From NCBI GenBank assembly GCA_032622095.1, contig CP136066.1:144241559-144305558 (forward strand): a stretch of DNA of 64,000 nucleotides, given 5' to 3'. The position numbers and the translations under genes are program-made. Position 1 is the first letter of the stretch, and every line of letters begins with the position of its first letter. Below are positions 34,068 to 45,097 of the stretch, piece by piece. This DNA comes from Siphonodentalium dalli. Its lineage: Eukaryota; Mollusca; Scaphopoda; Gadilida; Siphonodentaliidae. The notes beneath the pieces were generated by a model that searched no databases, had not been told where the DNA came from, and was given only the letters and a program-made list of their open reading frames with translations.

Positions 34068-34277
34068 AATACGACATATAACTTAGTCGCGGCCATATTG
34101 GGTCCATCCAGCCCAGTTCCAATTTTTAGTACTGCAGGTCAACGTTATGTAGTAGCTACAGAGCTTTTGAATATTCATGAATTCCATATATGAACGCTAC
34201 TCCTGAACTTTGACCTGTAACTAAAAACCGGAATGGTGCTGGGTGGATACACTATGGCCGCGACTTATATAGTTATA
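34068..34277. mobile_element. Foldback MITE, 'ACTGAGTCGCGGCC' family, copy 4
   Basis: AACTTAGTCGCGGCCATATT and its mirror TATGGCCGCGACTTATATAG enclose the TATTCATGAATTCCATATAT core. Diverged and shortened compared with copy 3. Confidence 0.8.
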
Positions 34278-34519
34278 TTTACATACTAAGTGTTGTCATC
34301 ACTAAATCCAGCATTCTGATTGGTCTGCGCCCACGTGGCTAGTTGCAGTTATTTCTCGGTGAATGCACAACGGCTCATAACACCAAGCTCATAACACCAT
34401 CGATACGTCATTGGGTTTGGAAAGACGAACGCGTAATGTTTTGGGCGCATTTGGACTGTTTTTATCACGATACACTTTTCGATTTAAATACATTTACAAA
34501 AGTGGCTTTTTCGCTAAAT

Positions 34520-34694
34520 GTATATAAATATAAGGATTAACTGTCATGTGGACTATTTTTATGGAGATGTAACCGTGAGGTAAGTGGTCATAACTTGTAT
34601 GTAAAACCCTTCGGGTTTTACACAAGTTATGTCCACTTACCTCACGGTTACATCTCCATAAAAACAGTCCACATGACAGTTAATTCTTATATAT
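34520..34694. mobile_element. Foldback MITE flanked by TTAA (CTGTCATGTGGAC)
   Basis: TTAACTGTCATGTGGACT, TTTATGGAGATGTAACCGTG and AGGTAAGTGG are mirrored almost perfectly around AAAACCCTTCGGGTTTT. Each side is bounded by TTAA, but that word may belong to the inverted arms rather than mark a target duplication. Confidence 0.85.
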
Positions 34695-34699
34695 GGCAC

Positions 34700-35583
34700 T
34701 TTTTCCAGTGTGTGAACGAACCACAATATGACTATACTTACATGAGTGATTGCAATGACAATGCTTCCCGCGTTCAGACTGTTAATATACCCAACCAGCT
34801 GTTGGTCTTGGTTAGACTGATAAGTGTCGAATCTCTTCCAACCTTGATACTGTCCCTTAAAAAAATGGTCAGGAGGTTGAATGAATAACCATGCGCGTGA
34901 AGTGATCCCAGGACATTAACTGAATAATTGTGCACTATATTTGGTCGATGGAACCGTTCCTAGTGAGAGTAGGAAGTTTTTTTTATATAGGCCTATATGC
35001 TACTTGAAAATAATTCTATTAGGGGTACCCCCTCCCCGAATCATTAGCACCAGTTAACAGAGAGGGTGAAAACTGAATACCAGTTAAGAAAATGTGTAAT
35101 TTAGGACATCGATTTAACACTTCTTCAATACCATTTATTTTCGATACTATAGTCTCAATAGTAATCTGGCAAACTGTGTCCATCTGCATTGTACCTCAAC
35201 TTGTCCTCAAGCTATCCAAACGTTTGTGTTGGTGTCTCAAATCAGAAGCCCTCTATAATGTGGGAAATTTCCAACTGATGGCCATTTCAGTTAAACTAAT
35301 TGACCGAAAGTTAGGAAACAATATTTGGTCCCAAACAAAGAAATTCACACCATAAATACATTTGGCTTGAACATTTGGCTTGTACAAATGACTGGGGTAA
35401 TATTGTACCAAGCGTGTTAGAGCAAGTAATTGGTTAATCACTATATAAAACTGGTCATTATTACAAGACGGAAATTTGAACTTTCAGAACATTTCCAACT
35501 GATGCCAACTTATTTCACATCGCAGATAACTTTTGAGCAAAAAGTTACATTATTGTTTGTTTCGAGATCTAATCATATTCAAT
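34700..35583. other. Unassigned intronic stretch
   Basis: Old dispersed sequence with CATTTCCAACTGATG words near 35265 and 35495. No exon that satisfies the surrounding phases. Confidence 0.35.
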
Positions 35584-36248
35584 AAGGATATCACTGAGTC
35601 GCGGCCATATTGGATTCATCCAGCCCCCGCTCGGCGGTTTAAGTGCTACAGGTCAATGGTGCATCCCATATATGAAAATCATGAATATTCAAAAGCTCCA
35701 AATATGGATTCATGAATATTCAAACGTTCAATATATGGAATGTATCTCCAGAACTTTGACCTGTAGCACTTAAAGGTGCTCAATCCGATCAGACCCTCAT
35801 GAATTACTATTTCTTTGGCTTCGTGGGTAAAAAATATTTGATTCGAGTCGAGGAACCTACCCATCAACGCTCAGAGTGATCAGATATAAATTTTTGAAGT
35901 TTTGTTATTTCTATTGTTTGTGGCCCAGAAACACGCCGTCAAAAGGATGGTCTCGGTCAAAATTGCGTTATTATTACCACTTGATTTTAGAGTTATCCAT
36001 TTTCGTCCGTTTGAATAAGTGTTTCTGGTGCAATTACTAGTACACATCTCGAGAAATAACAAACTTCAAAAATCGATATCAGATCACTCTGAGCTTTGAT
36101 GGGTGTGTTCCTCGACTCGAATCAAATATTTTTTACCCATGAAGCCAAAGAAATAGTAATTTAGGGGTGCTTAATCGAGTACCTTTAAACCGCGAAACGG
36201 GGGCTGGATGAATCTAATATGGCCGCGACTCAGTGATCTCGCTTATTC
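35584..36248. mobile_element. Foldback MITE, 'ACTGAGTCGCGGCC' family, copy 5, interrupted
   Basis: The left part (CACTGAGTCGCGGCCATATT ... TTTGACCTGTAGCACTTAA) and right part (AAACCGCGAAACGGGGGCTG ... GCCGCGACTCAGTGATCTCG) are continuous in other copies but separated here by a TTAA-MITE at 35774-36184. Nested insertion dates the TTAA-MITE as younger than this foldback copy. Confidence 0.9.
35774..36184. mobile_element. TTAA-MITE nested inside a foldback MITE
   Basis: TTAA at 35770-35773 and 36185-36188. Ends AGGTGCTCAATCCGATCAGA and TCGAGTACCT. Internal GATTCGAGTCGAGGAACCTA and its mirror TCCTCGACTCGAATCAAATA make it partly palindromic. Confidence 0.9.
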
Positions 36249-36572
36249 AAAGTGAAGGACAGCGTGAGTGTAGCAAACCGATTACTCACAGTGGCGTTTT
36301 CGAAGTGTATAACATTGATTCCTCGTGTTTGTGTGTTGTCGTTCTTCTGGATTTTCTGAAATTGAGATTGAGAATAAGCTCACTGGTCAGCTCTACGGCA
36401 TGTAGTCACGTGTACTGCAATCATCGTCATGCGCTCCACTTGAAAACTTTGGAATATAGTTGGACACCACGCGTGCTGTATATAATGTGGACCTAGCTAA
36501 TAAAGGGGCGGGAACCAACGTCGTAATTTGGTCGAAAATGTGGCAATATATAGATAGAACGACACAAGTGTG

Positions 36573-36718
36573 TGAACTGGTTAACGTTATTGCACGAGTG
36601 TGTTGTGTCGCGATGGTAAAACGAGAACCGGAGGTTCGCGATGGTAAAACGAGAACCGGAGGTTCTAGTTTTACCTCGCGGCACGACAAACGAGTGCAAT
36701 AACGTTAACATGTTCACA
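36573..36718. repeat. Foldback with a 28-bp central duplication
   Basis: GTTAACGTTATTGCACGAGT and its mirror CGAGTGCAATAACGTTAAC form the arms. The centre has CGCGATGGTAAAACGAGAAC plus CGGAGGTT twice in a row. Confidence 0.8.
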
Positions 36719-37069
36719 AAACTGTACATGTTGTTCTATGTTTATTGCACACTCTGAAGATTGCAGCTTGTAACATACTAGCATTTAGGTCGATATTGTT
36801 GTATTTAATTGAACAAACGTGTGCATAATTTAGCGAAGACATTTTCTGTTAAAGTTGACGTCGCCAGTGACGTTGTTGACGTAATATGTTTGTATTGTTC
36901 AAGAACAATACACATTTTTTTATTGAACGTTTCAATTCTTCTGTATTTTGCTGTATTTCGCACAAATAAGCCATTGGGTGTGCAATAAATATCACGCCTG
37001 GCAATTTCAGCATTCGCTTTTAAAAAAGGGTCGTATTATGAAATCAGTCTGTCCTTCAGTCCGTTAACA

Positions 37070-37400
37070 TTTTTGGTTTCCGATCAATAACTCTAGTTTG
37101 GATTATTTTCATGATTTTATCTGAATCAAAGTAGGTATGAGTATTTCCCAGCTAAAAATGCAGACCAAGTTCGAATATGGGTTCCGTCCAATTATTTTTA
37201 CGCATGAGTTACGGCCCTTTTTCGACTTAGAATTTGATCGTCTGTTGACATATTTGGTTTCCGACCGATAACTCCAGTTTTGATTTTTTTATCTGAACCA
37301 AAGTTGGTATGTGTATTTCCCAGCTAAAGATAGACAATTGCAAGTTCGAATATGGGTTCGTCCAATTATTTTGTAACGAGTTACAGCCATTATTTCTATA
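37070..37400. repeat. ~182-bp tandem repeat (GGTTTCCGATCAATAACTC), two copies
   Basis: GGTTTCCGATCAATAACTCT (37074) and GGTTTCCGACCGATAACTCC (37256) head two units with GAGTATTTCCCAGCTAAA, AAGTTCGAATATGGGTTC and CGAGTTACRGCC. Same family as 15430-15680. Confidence 0.8.
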
Positions 37401-37936
37401 TTTTCCAAAGATATCAGCAATTTTTAAACAACGAACTATCTCATCATCTCAGATATACTGCAGAATTAACCGGATATCGAAGATATTTGTTTTTAAAGAG
37501 ATTTTGGCGTTCAAATTTCATGCCTCGGAAATTGGTGACCGAAGTCACTTGAACGCTTATATCTTTTCAACAGTCATATTTATATGCGGGCGGGGTCCAT
37601 AGTGAGCTAGCAAAAAATGACAGCTACCTAGCTCATTCACTATCGTTTTTGTTCAGCTATTTATACATATAGGTGAATAAAACGATGAATTGTAATTTCG
37701 ATGTGAGATATTTGGCCGCCATTTTTTAACAAATCATGACGTATAGGTTCCCGCTCCTATACTATAGGGTGCACGCCTATCATGATCAAACCAGAACCAA
37801 AACGACCGGCGTAGTGTAGAACAATGAAATTATAGAAGGGATGTGTATAAACAAATGGTCTGACGTTCATATTTAAGGAATTAGTTAAAATTATCGATGA
37901 CGTAATTTATTCAGAGTTGATAAAAGTATAACTCAC

Positions 37937-37998
37937 ATATACATTATTAACTCGCAGGTAAAAGTAGACATCCTTGTCAGCGTCGACTTCAATGTGGA
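37937..37998 (-). CDS. PAN/TSP1 gene, exon 6 (short, unrecognised)
   Basis: Bounded by TTGATATATTTCAG| and TAT|GTGAGT, a near-consensus donor. Enters in phase 1 after the last TSP1 exon and leaves in phase 0, as exon 7 requires. The 20 whole codons read HIEVDADKDVYFYLRVNNVY, which looks like the first strand of a beta domain completed by exon 7. In-frame alternative donors (AAT|GTATAT, CGA|GTTAAT) would shorten it slightly without changing phase. Confidence 0.55.
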
Positions 37999-38235
37999 CT
38001 GAAATATATCAACAACAACAACATCAGAAACAACAATATCAGAAACAACATGAGAATCAAGCAGAGTAGGCCTAATGATTACTTATTTCAATGTTGCTTA
38101 ATTTTTAGATAGGAATTATAGAACCAAAATGTTATGATTTTCATAATCACTCACCACGTCTCACTTCCAAACGTTAGAGTTCTCGATCGTTTCGGCCGAA
38201 TTTATTTTGAAGATACAAATAAATGTATTTTATAC

Positions 38236-38301
38236 ATGTGGCGCCCGAATTTGATTGCTATTGTCATGACTTTGTGTCTTATCGTGCTTATTGTGGGTCA
38301 G
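38236..38301 (+). CDS. Candidate secreted-protein gene, exon 1 (signal peptide)
   Basis: ATG at 38236 gives MWRPNLIAIVMTLCLIVLIV then GQ: a short charged start and a hydrophobic core, as in a signal peptide. It ends in phase 0 at CAG|GTTTGT, a weak donor; ATT|GTGGGT nine nucleotides earlier is an in-frame alternative. An upstream frame without ATG context is open but not needed. The gene lies antisense inside the intron between exons 5 and 6 of the PAN/TSP1 gene. Confidence 0.45.
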
Positions 38302-38491
38302 GTTTGTTATCTTCAAGATTAAATAAATTATAGTATATATACCATGCAATTGCCATTGGAAATATTGACATCTGATTCCCTCAAGAAACAAACGGAGACA
38401 CGAGAAACTGTATGCCAACAATGTATTTGATTCAGAATTGTTTTTATTGTTGTTATAGTGGCTCATTGATATATATATTAATTATATTCAG

Positions 38492-38691
38492 GCATTGGAT
38501 CAGGGTGAGTGTTATCAAAATTGCCATGTAGATATCGATCGGAATGGCACACTGAGATGTCCCGCAGCTCACATAATATATTCAACACAACACAGACAAG
38601 CAATTAACTCTGGGAATAGCACATATAGTTCAGTAACATTTCAGAAATGTGGCCATATATGTATGAACGCCTTTTCAGCATCCTCGACACC
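38492..38691 (+). CDS. Candidate secreted-protein gene, exon 2 (cysteine-rich)
   Basis: Bounded by TTAATTATATTCAG| and ACACC|GTGAGT, entering in phase 0 (as exon 1 leaves) and leaving in phase 2. Sixty-six open codons include ALDQGECYQNCHVDIDRNGT and SSVTFQKCGHICMNAFSAS, with five cysteines and two NxS/T sequons (NGT, NST). Cysteine spacing suggests an extracellular disulfide-bonded module, but I cannot name it. No third exon was found; a TTAA-MITE begins 24 bp downstream. Confidence 0.45.
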
Positions 38692-38714
38692 GTGAGTGTT
38701 TTTCAACCGCTTAA

Positions 38715-39313
38715 AGGTACCCAATCCGATCAGACCGTCCACATACCATCAGGATACAACAACAACAACAACGACGGCGACAACAAAAATATTAATAACG
38801 TGTGTAATTATATGGGGAGAGAGGCTATCTAAGTTGTATAACTTGTGCCCCAATCCCATTTGTACATAAATGATACAATAAAATATGTTTAAACTAACAA
38901 AAACAACATTTCTACAAAATACTTTTTAGTTATCGGGATCGATTTATTGCAACAAAATAATGCTAACCACTGTCAACTATGGTATAACATTTCCTAAAAC
39001 TTGTTATTTATCAACATTTTGTTCAACAAAATATGGCCGTATTATCACTAAAGTATCACGAAATTTGACCGTATTACCACTTGATTTTAGAGTTATCCAT
39101 CTTCATCCGCAATTGTGTCCGAGATCCTCAGTTTGACCACATGTTTCTGGGCCACATATTATTTTACATCTGGAGAAATAGCAAACTTAAAAAATCGACA
39201 TCTGATCACTCTAATCTTTGATGGGTGGGTTCCTCGACTCGAATCAAATATCTGTTCCCCCCCGAAGCCAAAAGAAATAGTAATTTAGGAACGTCTGATC
39301 GGATTGAGTACCT
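38715..39313. mobile_element. TTAA-MITE 'AGGTACTCAATCCGATC' family, long copy
   Basis: TTAA at 38711-38714 and 39314-39317. Ends AGGTACCCAATCCGATCAGA and TCTGATCGGATTGAGTACCT. Interior ACTTGATTTTAGAGTTATCC and GGTTCCTCGACTCGAATCAA as in other copies. Sits in intron 5 of the PAN/TSP1 gene. Confidence 0.9.
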
Positions 39314-39434
39314 TTAAATTTTACTACTGCGAAAATTCTCAACGGATCGGTACAGAAAGGATTTTTTTTTCCGGGTGAGTTATATATAGAACTTTACTAT
39401 ATCAGCATTGTGATATTTTTTGACTATCTGTTAC

Positions 39435-39617
39435 CTGGACTGGCCGTGCATGGAGGATTGTTGCAATTGCTAGTTCGTGATTGCTGCCCAGAACACGGGT
39501 TTCCATTGTTGGTTGGAGGTGGGTTGTCGCACTTTCGTGTCTCATGTCTTTTCCCGGGTCCACACGTGGTGTCGCATCCCCATTGTAACCACGCCGACCA
39601 CCCACCATCAACTGGAA
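39435..39617 (-). CDS. PAN/TSP1 gene, exon 5: third TSP1 repeat
   Basis: Bounded by ATTGTTTCAG| and CCAG|GTAACA, phase 1 at both ends (61 codons). The reading VDGGWSAWLQWGCDTTCGPG continues with KRHETRKCDNPPPTNNGNPC and ends in SNCNNPPC. It has the WSAW core, a CDTTCG motif fitting the POFUT2 O-fucosylation pattern, basic residues before the third cysteine, and six cysteines in TSP1 order. TSP1 repeats are extracellular modules that bind matrix and glycosaminoglycans. Nearly identical to exon 4, including flanking intron, so it arose by recent exon duplication. Confidence 0.9.
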
Positions 39618-39989
39618 CTGAAACAATGAAGTTGTTCCGGCATGACCAATATGTCTTTATTGACTCCTTCTAAGGAGATATTGAATATGTTACAATCATA
39701 TACACAGACAACAGTATAAATAGTGATGTGGGTTTTGAGAAAAAATAACAGGAATATTGAATGTGATGGAAGCTGAGAATGCTTTGTGATTCGTATGTCG
39801 AAGTGAGTGATAACTTGACTAAACGACAAATTTTCACGTGTGAAAAACTTTCCAGAAATGGTAAATTGAATCTATGTTGTTGGGAAGATCTAGTAAGCAT
39901 GAATTAAACATTTGCGTTATACCTGTATACGATGTTATGCAAAAGCGAGGCATTCTGAGCTTTAAAGTATATACAAAAACAATATATTG

Positions 39990-40501
39990 CTATGCTGTCA
40001 GTATCTCACACGCGTATGGTCGGAGTTGTGGTTTGTATGTCATCTCCTATTCGATCCTCTCATCGACCTGGTCATCACCAGAAGGAATGAAGCAGATGTG
40101 TCAATTATCTGCTCGCGGCAGTGTTCTACAAGTCAGGTGATGCGTGGATCCTCAGAACCATGCAAGGAGTATAGGGCGTAAAAGTCACATCCTGGAAGGC
40201 TGTCGAGATAAAGTGTGATGGGGACTCCATGGTGGTTGTTTAATGTGTCACATAAGTGACTTCTCAGTGCTAGAATACACAGCGAGGTGCACGAGTGTAA
40301 TGCATGGTAAATTTCATTGTCATACATAGATAGGCATTGCTGGCACATTAGGTTATTGCAATATGTTGTTCTGTTCAACAGAAGGGCGAGGTTTTTCAGT
40401 TTTGCGGACGCGCGTGGATAGGACTGCAGCATTTTCCAAATTGTCCAGCCAGATAGTGGATCTTGAATGACTTTTCCGAGTATCAACAAGTTGTGATCCA
40501 A
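39990..40501 (-). pseudogene. Possible LINE C-terminal remnant in intron 4
   Basis: A 122-codon minus frame includes TTYCNNLMCQQCLSMYDNEI followed by YHALHSC. This CxxC...HxxxxC pattern is like the zinc-knuckle-type end of many non-LTR retrotransposon ORF2 proteins, and RSHLCDTLNNHHGVPITLYL fits the region after it. Similar protein text continues beyond the stop at 40133 toward 39990 with breaks. Identification is by pattern only. It lies between the two duplicated TSP1 exons. Confidence 0.45.
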
Positions 40502-40927
40502 AGAAACAGAATCTCTCCATTAATCGACGCATTTAATCTGTACAACATTTTTAACCATAAGTTTCCAAGATTTTAGATCTGGAAAGTGACGATTAGCATG
40601 AAGTATGCAAGATGGGACACAAGGCCGTATTGCTCAAGAATTGGGAAAATCTCCGAAACAAAACCACTTGCCGGGCGACGGAAGAGGCTAAACAGATGTC
40701 CATTAACCCTTTCATTTAGAGCTCTTTCCAACAATGTATCACATTATTATAATCAATAAATTTCAAAAATGATCAAGGAAATATTGGTTGATACAAAAAT
40801 CGGACTTGGCACTGAAAGGGTTAAATAAGAACAGTTTCAACGGATCGGTACAGAAAGGATTTTTTTTACGCGTGAGTAAAAGCAATTTACTATATCAGCA
40901 TTGTGATATTTTTTGACTATATGTTAC

Positions 40928-41110
40928 CTGGAATGGCCGTGCATGGATGATTGTTGCAGTTGCTAGTTCGTGATTGCTGCCCAGAACACGGGTTTCCATT
41001 GTTGGTTGGAGGTGGGTTGTTGCATTTTCGTGTCTCCTGTCTGTTCCCATGTCCACATGTGGTGTCGCATCCCCATTGTAACCACGCCGACCACCCACCA
41101 TCAACTGGAA
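40928..41110 (-). CDS. PAN/TSP1 gene, exon 4: second TSP1 repeat
   Basis: Bounded by ATTGTTTCAG| and CCAG|GTAACA, phase 1-1, 61 codons. Reads VDGGWSAWLQWGCDTTCGHG, then NRQETRKCNNPPPTNNGNPC and SNCNNHPCTAIP. Six cysteines, WSAW and CDTTCG as in exon 5. The pair differs at only a few residues. Symmetric phase-1 exons can be duplicated without breaking frame, which is how TSP1 arrays typically grow. The nucleotide similarity extends into the introns (AACGGATCGGTACAGAAAGG at 40839 and 39341). Confidence 0.9.
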
Positions 41111-41169
41111 CTGAAACAATGAAGTTGTTCCGGCATGATCAATATTAACCCTTTGAACCCTGACGCCCC

Positions 41170-42560
41170 ACAGTGATCGACACCCTGACCCGGGGCTCCC
41201 AGTGGTATTTCCGCTTAAATTAGACAGTGTCTCGTCGCATGGTGTTGATTATGTTCAAACTGTGACACAGGTCTGAAACTTTACAGGTTAGTCCCCCATG
41301 GATCAGCGATCATTACAAGATCGCGAGACTTTGCCTCGCGGCAATTCCTTGGTAACGGTTGCTAGGCAACTACCCGGAATTGACTGGAAAATGTAAATAT
41401 AGCTTATAGCATCGTTATTCAACCCCAGTGATTGCGTTTTTTGATACAGGTAATACCCTAACGTGAAATTTGAGATATACCCGACCAGAATAGTGAACCA
41501 AATATCCCATTTATGGGTAACAACGGTTGCTAAGCAAATACCACTAATGATCGAATGACATTGCACTAACTATTCAGTGGTATGTTTTGCCTTAATTTAG
41601 ACAGTGTCTATAGTCGCGTGGTGTTGGTTATTGTCAAAGGGGACACATAACTGAAACTGTACAGGCATGCTATGCATGCATGGACCACTGATCATTGTAA
41701 GACCGGGATACTTTGCCACCCGATCTCTCCTTAGAAACGGTTACTAGGCAACTACCCGAAATTTGCAGGATAAACGAATTCTAGATTTAACGTTGTAATT
41801 ATACATCAGCGAATTGCGTTTCGATGCAACCAATATCCTAATGTGAAATTTAATATATACCTGACCATGTGCGAGTAAGTCAACTTGATATGCGATAGAC
41901 TTTTTGCCACATGTGGCATAACAGAGACTGATATTACAGAGACCATGCAGAAACAACGTAATTTCCCCGTAACATATCGTGGCCCCATTGTTCAAGTAAG
42001 CTGTCTAGATTGTGTCTACTGAACATGTGAAACATGCAACTATATGTCATATATAGCGCCACAATTCACTTAAACTCATTTTTCAAAATGAATTATAGCC
42101 TGCGCGCATGTGCATATTTTCCTACCCGTTTCTAGCCGGCAGCCAATCCATATACACACCTTTGCCAGCGCTGACTTCAATAGGCCCATTTAAATATATA
42201 TATTAGTTGGTATGTCGTGTATAAGTACGTTATAAACCATTTATTTGACATTGTGCTGGTCTGCGCATGCGCGAATAAATCAACTTGATAGGCGATAGAC
42301 CCTTCCCCATATGTAGCAGAACACTGACTAATATACGCGAGGGTAATTTAAACTGAAATTGTGTGTCTAAATTATGTCTGTTTTCCTTTCTGTACACACA
42401 CGGAGAACACGAAATTATAAGCCCTAAATATAGCGGCACAGTTCGCTTAAAATATCGTATGTTTTTGTAGATTATATGCTATGCGCATGCGCATATATTT
42501 CTACCCGATACTAGCGGCCAACCATTCCATACGAACCATGGGCGCCGCTGACATATGTGG
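41170..42560. repeat. ~380-bp tandem repeat, about three and a half degenerate copies
   Basis: TTAAATTAGACAGTGTCTCG (41215) and TTAATTTAGACAGTGTCTAT (41591) head two units. Each continues through GGTTGCTAGGCAACTACCCG / GGTTACTAGGCAACTACCCG and AACGTGAAATTTGAGATATA-like text. Later partial units share CAACTTGATANGCGATAGAC (41879, 42278) and TTTCTACCCGATACTAGCGG-like text (42120, 42500). Confidence 0.75.
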
Positions 42561-42829
42561 GGGCAATTTAAATATAAATCAGTGGGTCTGACGCTCGTTA
42601 TACTATATATAAATTTGCTACCGAATCATGTCGTCGCTGCACCGAAATATCGGTGTTACGGGATATAGTCACGGTTCGTTTGCACCTAAATATCGGTGTT
42701 ACGGGTTCAACGGGCTAAGGTCTATATAGCAGGGCGTTAATGTTCGTTCAGATATATTTTCTATAAATATTTATAATAGTATACATAATAGTATACATAA
42801 AGAGTTATATATATAAAGCCAACTTATCG

Positions 42830-42905
42830 CCTATGATATTAACCATTTATGTTTACATGGATGTTTGGAATAAATTCGGAAAATCCAAGAAATAGATACA
42901 TCAAT
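42830..42905. repeat. Dispersed repeat, partner at 52765-52845
   Basis: CCTATGATATTAACCATTTA, TGTTTGGAATAAATTCGG and AAATCCAAGAAATAGATACA recur near 52.8 kb in the same orientation. Confidence 0.75.
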
Positions 42906-43103
42906 CATCTTTGGATCAACGTTGTTCCGTGGTCGGAAAACGACTGTGAAACGTTATGACGTCAAACTGTTGGGCCCCTTCCATTACACGTGGTATATTC
43001 ACCAACCTGCAGTGTACTGTCTTCGTGTTTTCGCGTTTAAAGGCCCAGTTAATTTTCGAACCCCAGATTACATTATATAAAATATATGCCATATTATATA
43101 CTA

Positions 43104-43613
43104 CTAGCTGGTGGGCCCGACTTCGTCCGGGCTGTTTCCCCTCTGCTTTCCGTCGAAAGGCGCGATTTGACCTTGAATTGACCATTTTGAAGGTCAAGGT
43201 CAGGTCGGGGTCACGATTTGACCCGTCGAAAACACTCCCCGGACAAAAGTACCCCTAGGTATAAAGTTTCGTCGAAATCCGTCCGTTTTACCAGATTTGA
43301 CCTTGAATTGACCATTTTGAAGGTCAAGGTCAGGTGGGGGTCACGATTTGACCCGTCCAAAACACTCCCCGGACAAGAGTATCCCTAGGTATCAAATTTC
43401 GTCGAAATCCGTCCGTTTTACCCGATTATACCTTGAATTGACAATTTTGAAGGTCAAGGTCAGGTCGGGGTAACGATTTGATCCGTCCAAAACACTCCCC
43501 GGACAAAATTATCCTTAGGTATCAAATTTCGTCGAAATCCGTCTGGCAGTTTTCCCGGCCATAGCTAACAGACAAACAGACAAACAAACAGAAGTCCCAA
43601 AATATATATTAGA
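43104..43613 (-). mobile_element. Helitron array unit 1 (subfamily C)
   Basis: On the minus strand it starts TCTAATATATATTTTGGGAC and ends CCCACCAGCTAG then host T. The hairpin GCCCGGACGAAGTCGGGC precedes CTAG by about 11 nt. It contains three ~127-bp internal units (TTGACCTTGAATTGACCATT, CCGTCCAAAACACTCCCCGG on the plus strand). A separate copy of this subfamily lies at 57991. Confidence 0.9.
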
Positions 43614-44165
43614 CTAGCCGATGAGCCCGACGTTGTCCGGGCTATTCAAAAAACAAATTTCAAGTCGAAAGCTCCACCCGCTTCCGAGATCTGGTCTGAA
43701 AACCAAATTTCAAGTCGATAGCTCTACCCGTTTCCGATATCTGGTCTGCGCATGCGCGAAGCTGGCGTCGCACGGGCTCGGCGACCCGATAAAATTCGTA
43801 TCCGGGGCAAGATACATTCACATACCAAATTTCAAGTCGATAGCTCCACCCGTTTCCGAGATCTCGTCTGCGCATGCGCGAAGCTGGCGTCGCACGGGCT
43901 CGGCGACGCGATAAAATTCGTATCCGGGGCAAGATACATTCACATAGCAAATTTCAAGTCGATAGCTCCGCCCGTTTCCGAGATCTCGTCTGCGCATGCG
44001 CTGCACGGGCGTCGCACGGGCTCGCCAATACGACAACGACCACCGCCTGGTCAAACTACACTCACGTACCAAGTTTCGTCCCGATCGGTCAAGAATCGTA
44101 GATTTGTATTAATGACAGACAGACAAACAAACATACAGACAGAGGTCTTCAAAATATATATGAGA
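43614..44165 (-). mobile_element. Helitron array unit 2 (subfamily B)
   Basis: 552 bp. Minus-strand start TCTCATATATATTTTGAAGA, end GGGCTCATCGGCTAG abutting unit 1. Appears identical to unit 3. Internal 122-bp units give periodic open frames on both strands that are not genes. Confidence 0.92.
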
Positions 44166-44717
44166 CTAGCCGATGAGCCCGACGTTGTCCGGGCTATTCA
44201 AAAAACAAATTTCAAGTCGAAAGCTCCACCCGCTTCCGAGATCTGGTCTGAAAACCAAATTTCAAGTCGATAGCTCTACCCGTTTCCGATATCTGGTCTG
44301 CGCATGCGCGAAGCTGGCGTCGCACGGGCTCGGCGACCCGATAAAATTCGTATCCGGGGCAAGATACATTCACATACCAAATTTCAAGTCGATAGCTCCA
44401 CCCGTTTCCGAGATCTCGTCTGCGCATGCGCGAAGCTGGCGTCGCACGGGCTCGGCGACGCGATAAAATTCGTATCCGGGGCAAGATACATTCACATAGC
44501 AAATTTCAAGTCGATAGCTCCGCCCGTTTCCGAGATCTCGTCTGCGCATGCGCTGCACGGGCGTCGCACGGGCTCGCCAATACGACAACGACCACCGCCT
44601 GGTCAAACTACACTCACGTACCAAGTTTCGTCCCGATCGGTCAAGAATCGTAGATTTGTATTAATGACAGACAGACAAACAAACATACAGACAGAGGTCT
44701 TCAAAATATATATGAGA
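44166..44717 (-). mobile_element. Helitron array unit 3 (subfamily B), duplicate of unit 2
   Basis: 552 bp, the same length as unit 2 and with no difference I could see by eye, including the GACAGACAGACAAACAAACA tract. This indicates a very recent duplication or gene conversion, or an assembly duplication. Confidence 0.92.
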
Positions 44718-45097
44718 CTAGCCGATGAGCCCGACGTTGTCCGGGCTATTCAAAAACCAAATTTCAAGTCGATAGCTCTACCCGTTTCCGAATCTCACCT
44801 GCGCATGCGCGAAGCTGTCGTCGCACGGGCTCGGCGACCCGATAAAATTCGTATCCGGGGCAAGATACATTCACATACCAAATTCCAAGTCGATAGCTCC
44901 ACCCGTTTCCGAGATCTCGTCTGCGCATGCGCTGCACGGGTGTCGCACGGGCTCGCCAATACGACAACGACGACCGCCTGGTCAAACTACACACACGTAC
45001 CAAGTTTCGTCCCGATCGGTCGAGAATCGTAGATTTGTATTAATGACAAACAGACAGACAAACAGACAGACAGAGGTCTTCAAAAATATATATGAGA
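44718..45097 (-). mobile_element. Helitron array unit 4 (subfamily B, 380 bp)
   Basis: Same termini as unit 2 but fewer internal 122-bp units and a longer GACA-type tail. Joined without spacer to units 3 and 5. Confidence 0.9.

Noticed and set aside
43752-45032. 173- and 242-codon frames with REAGVARARRPDKIRIRGKI repeats
   Set aside because: Translations of the 122-bp Helitron repeat, open on both strands and in many copies. No sign of selection or splicing.
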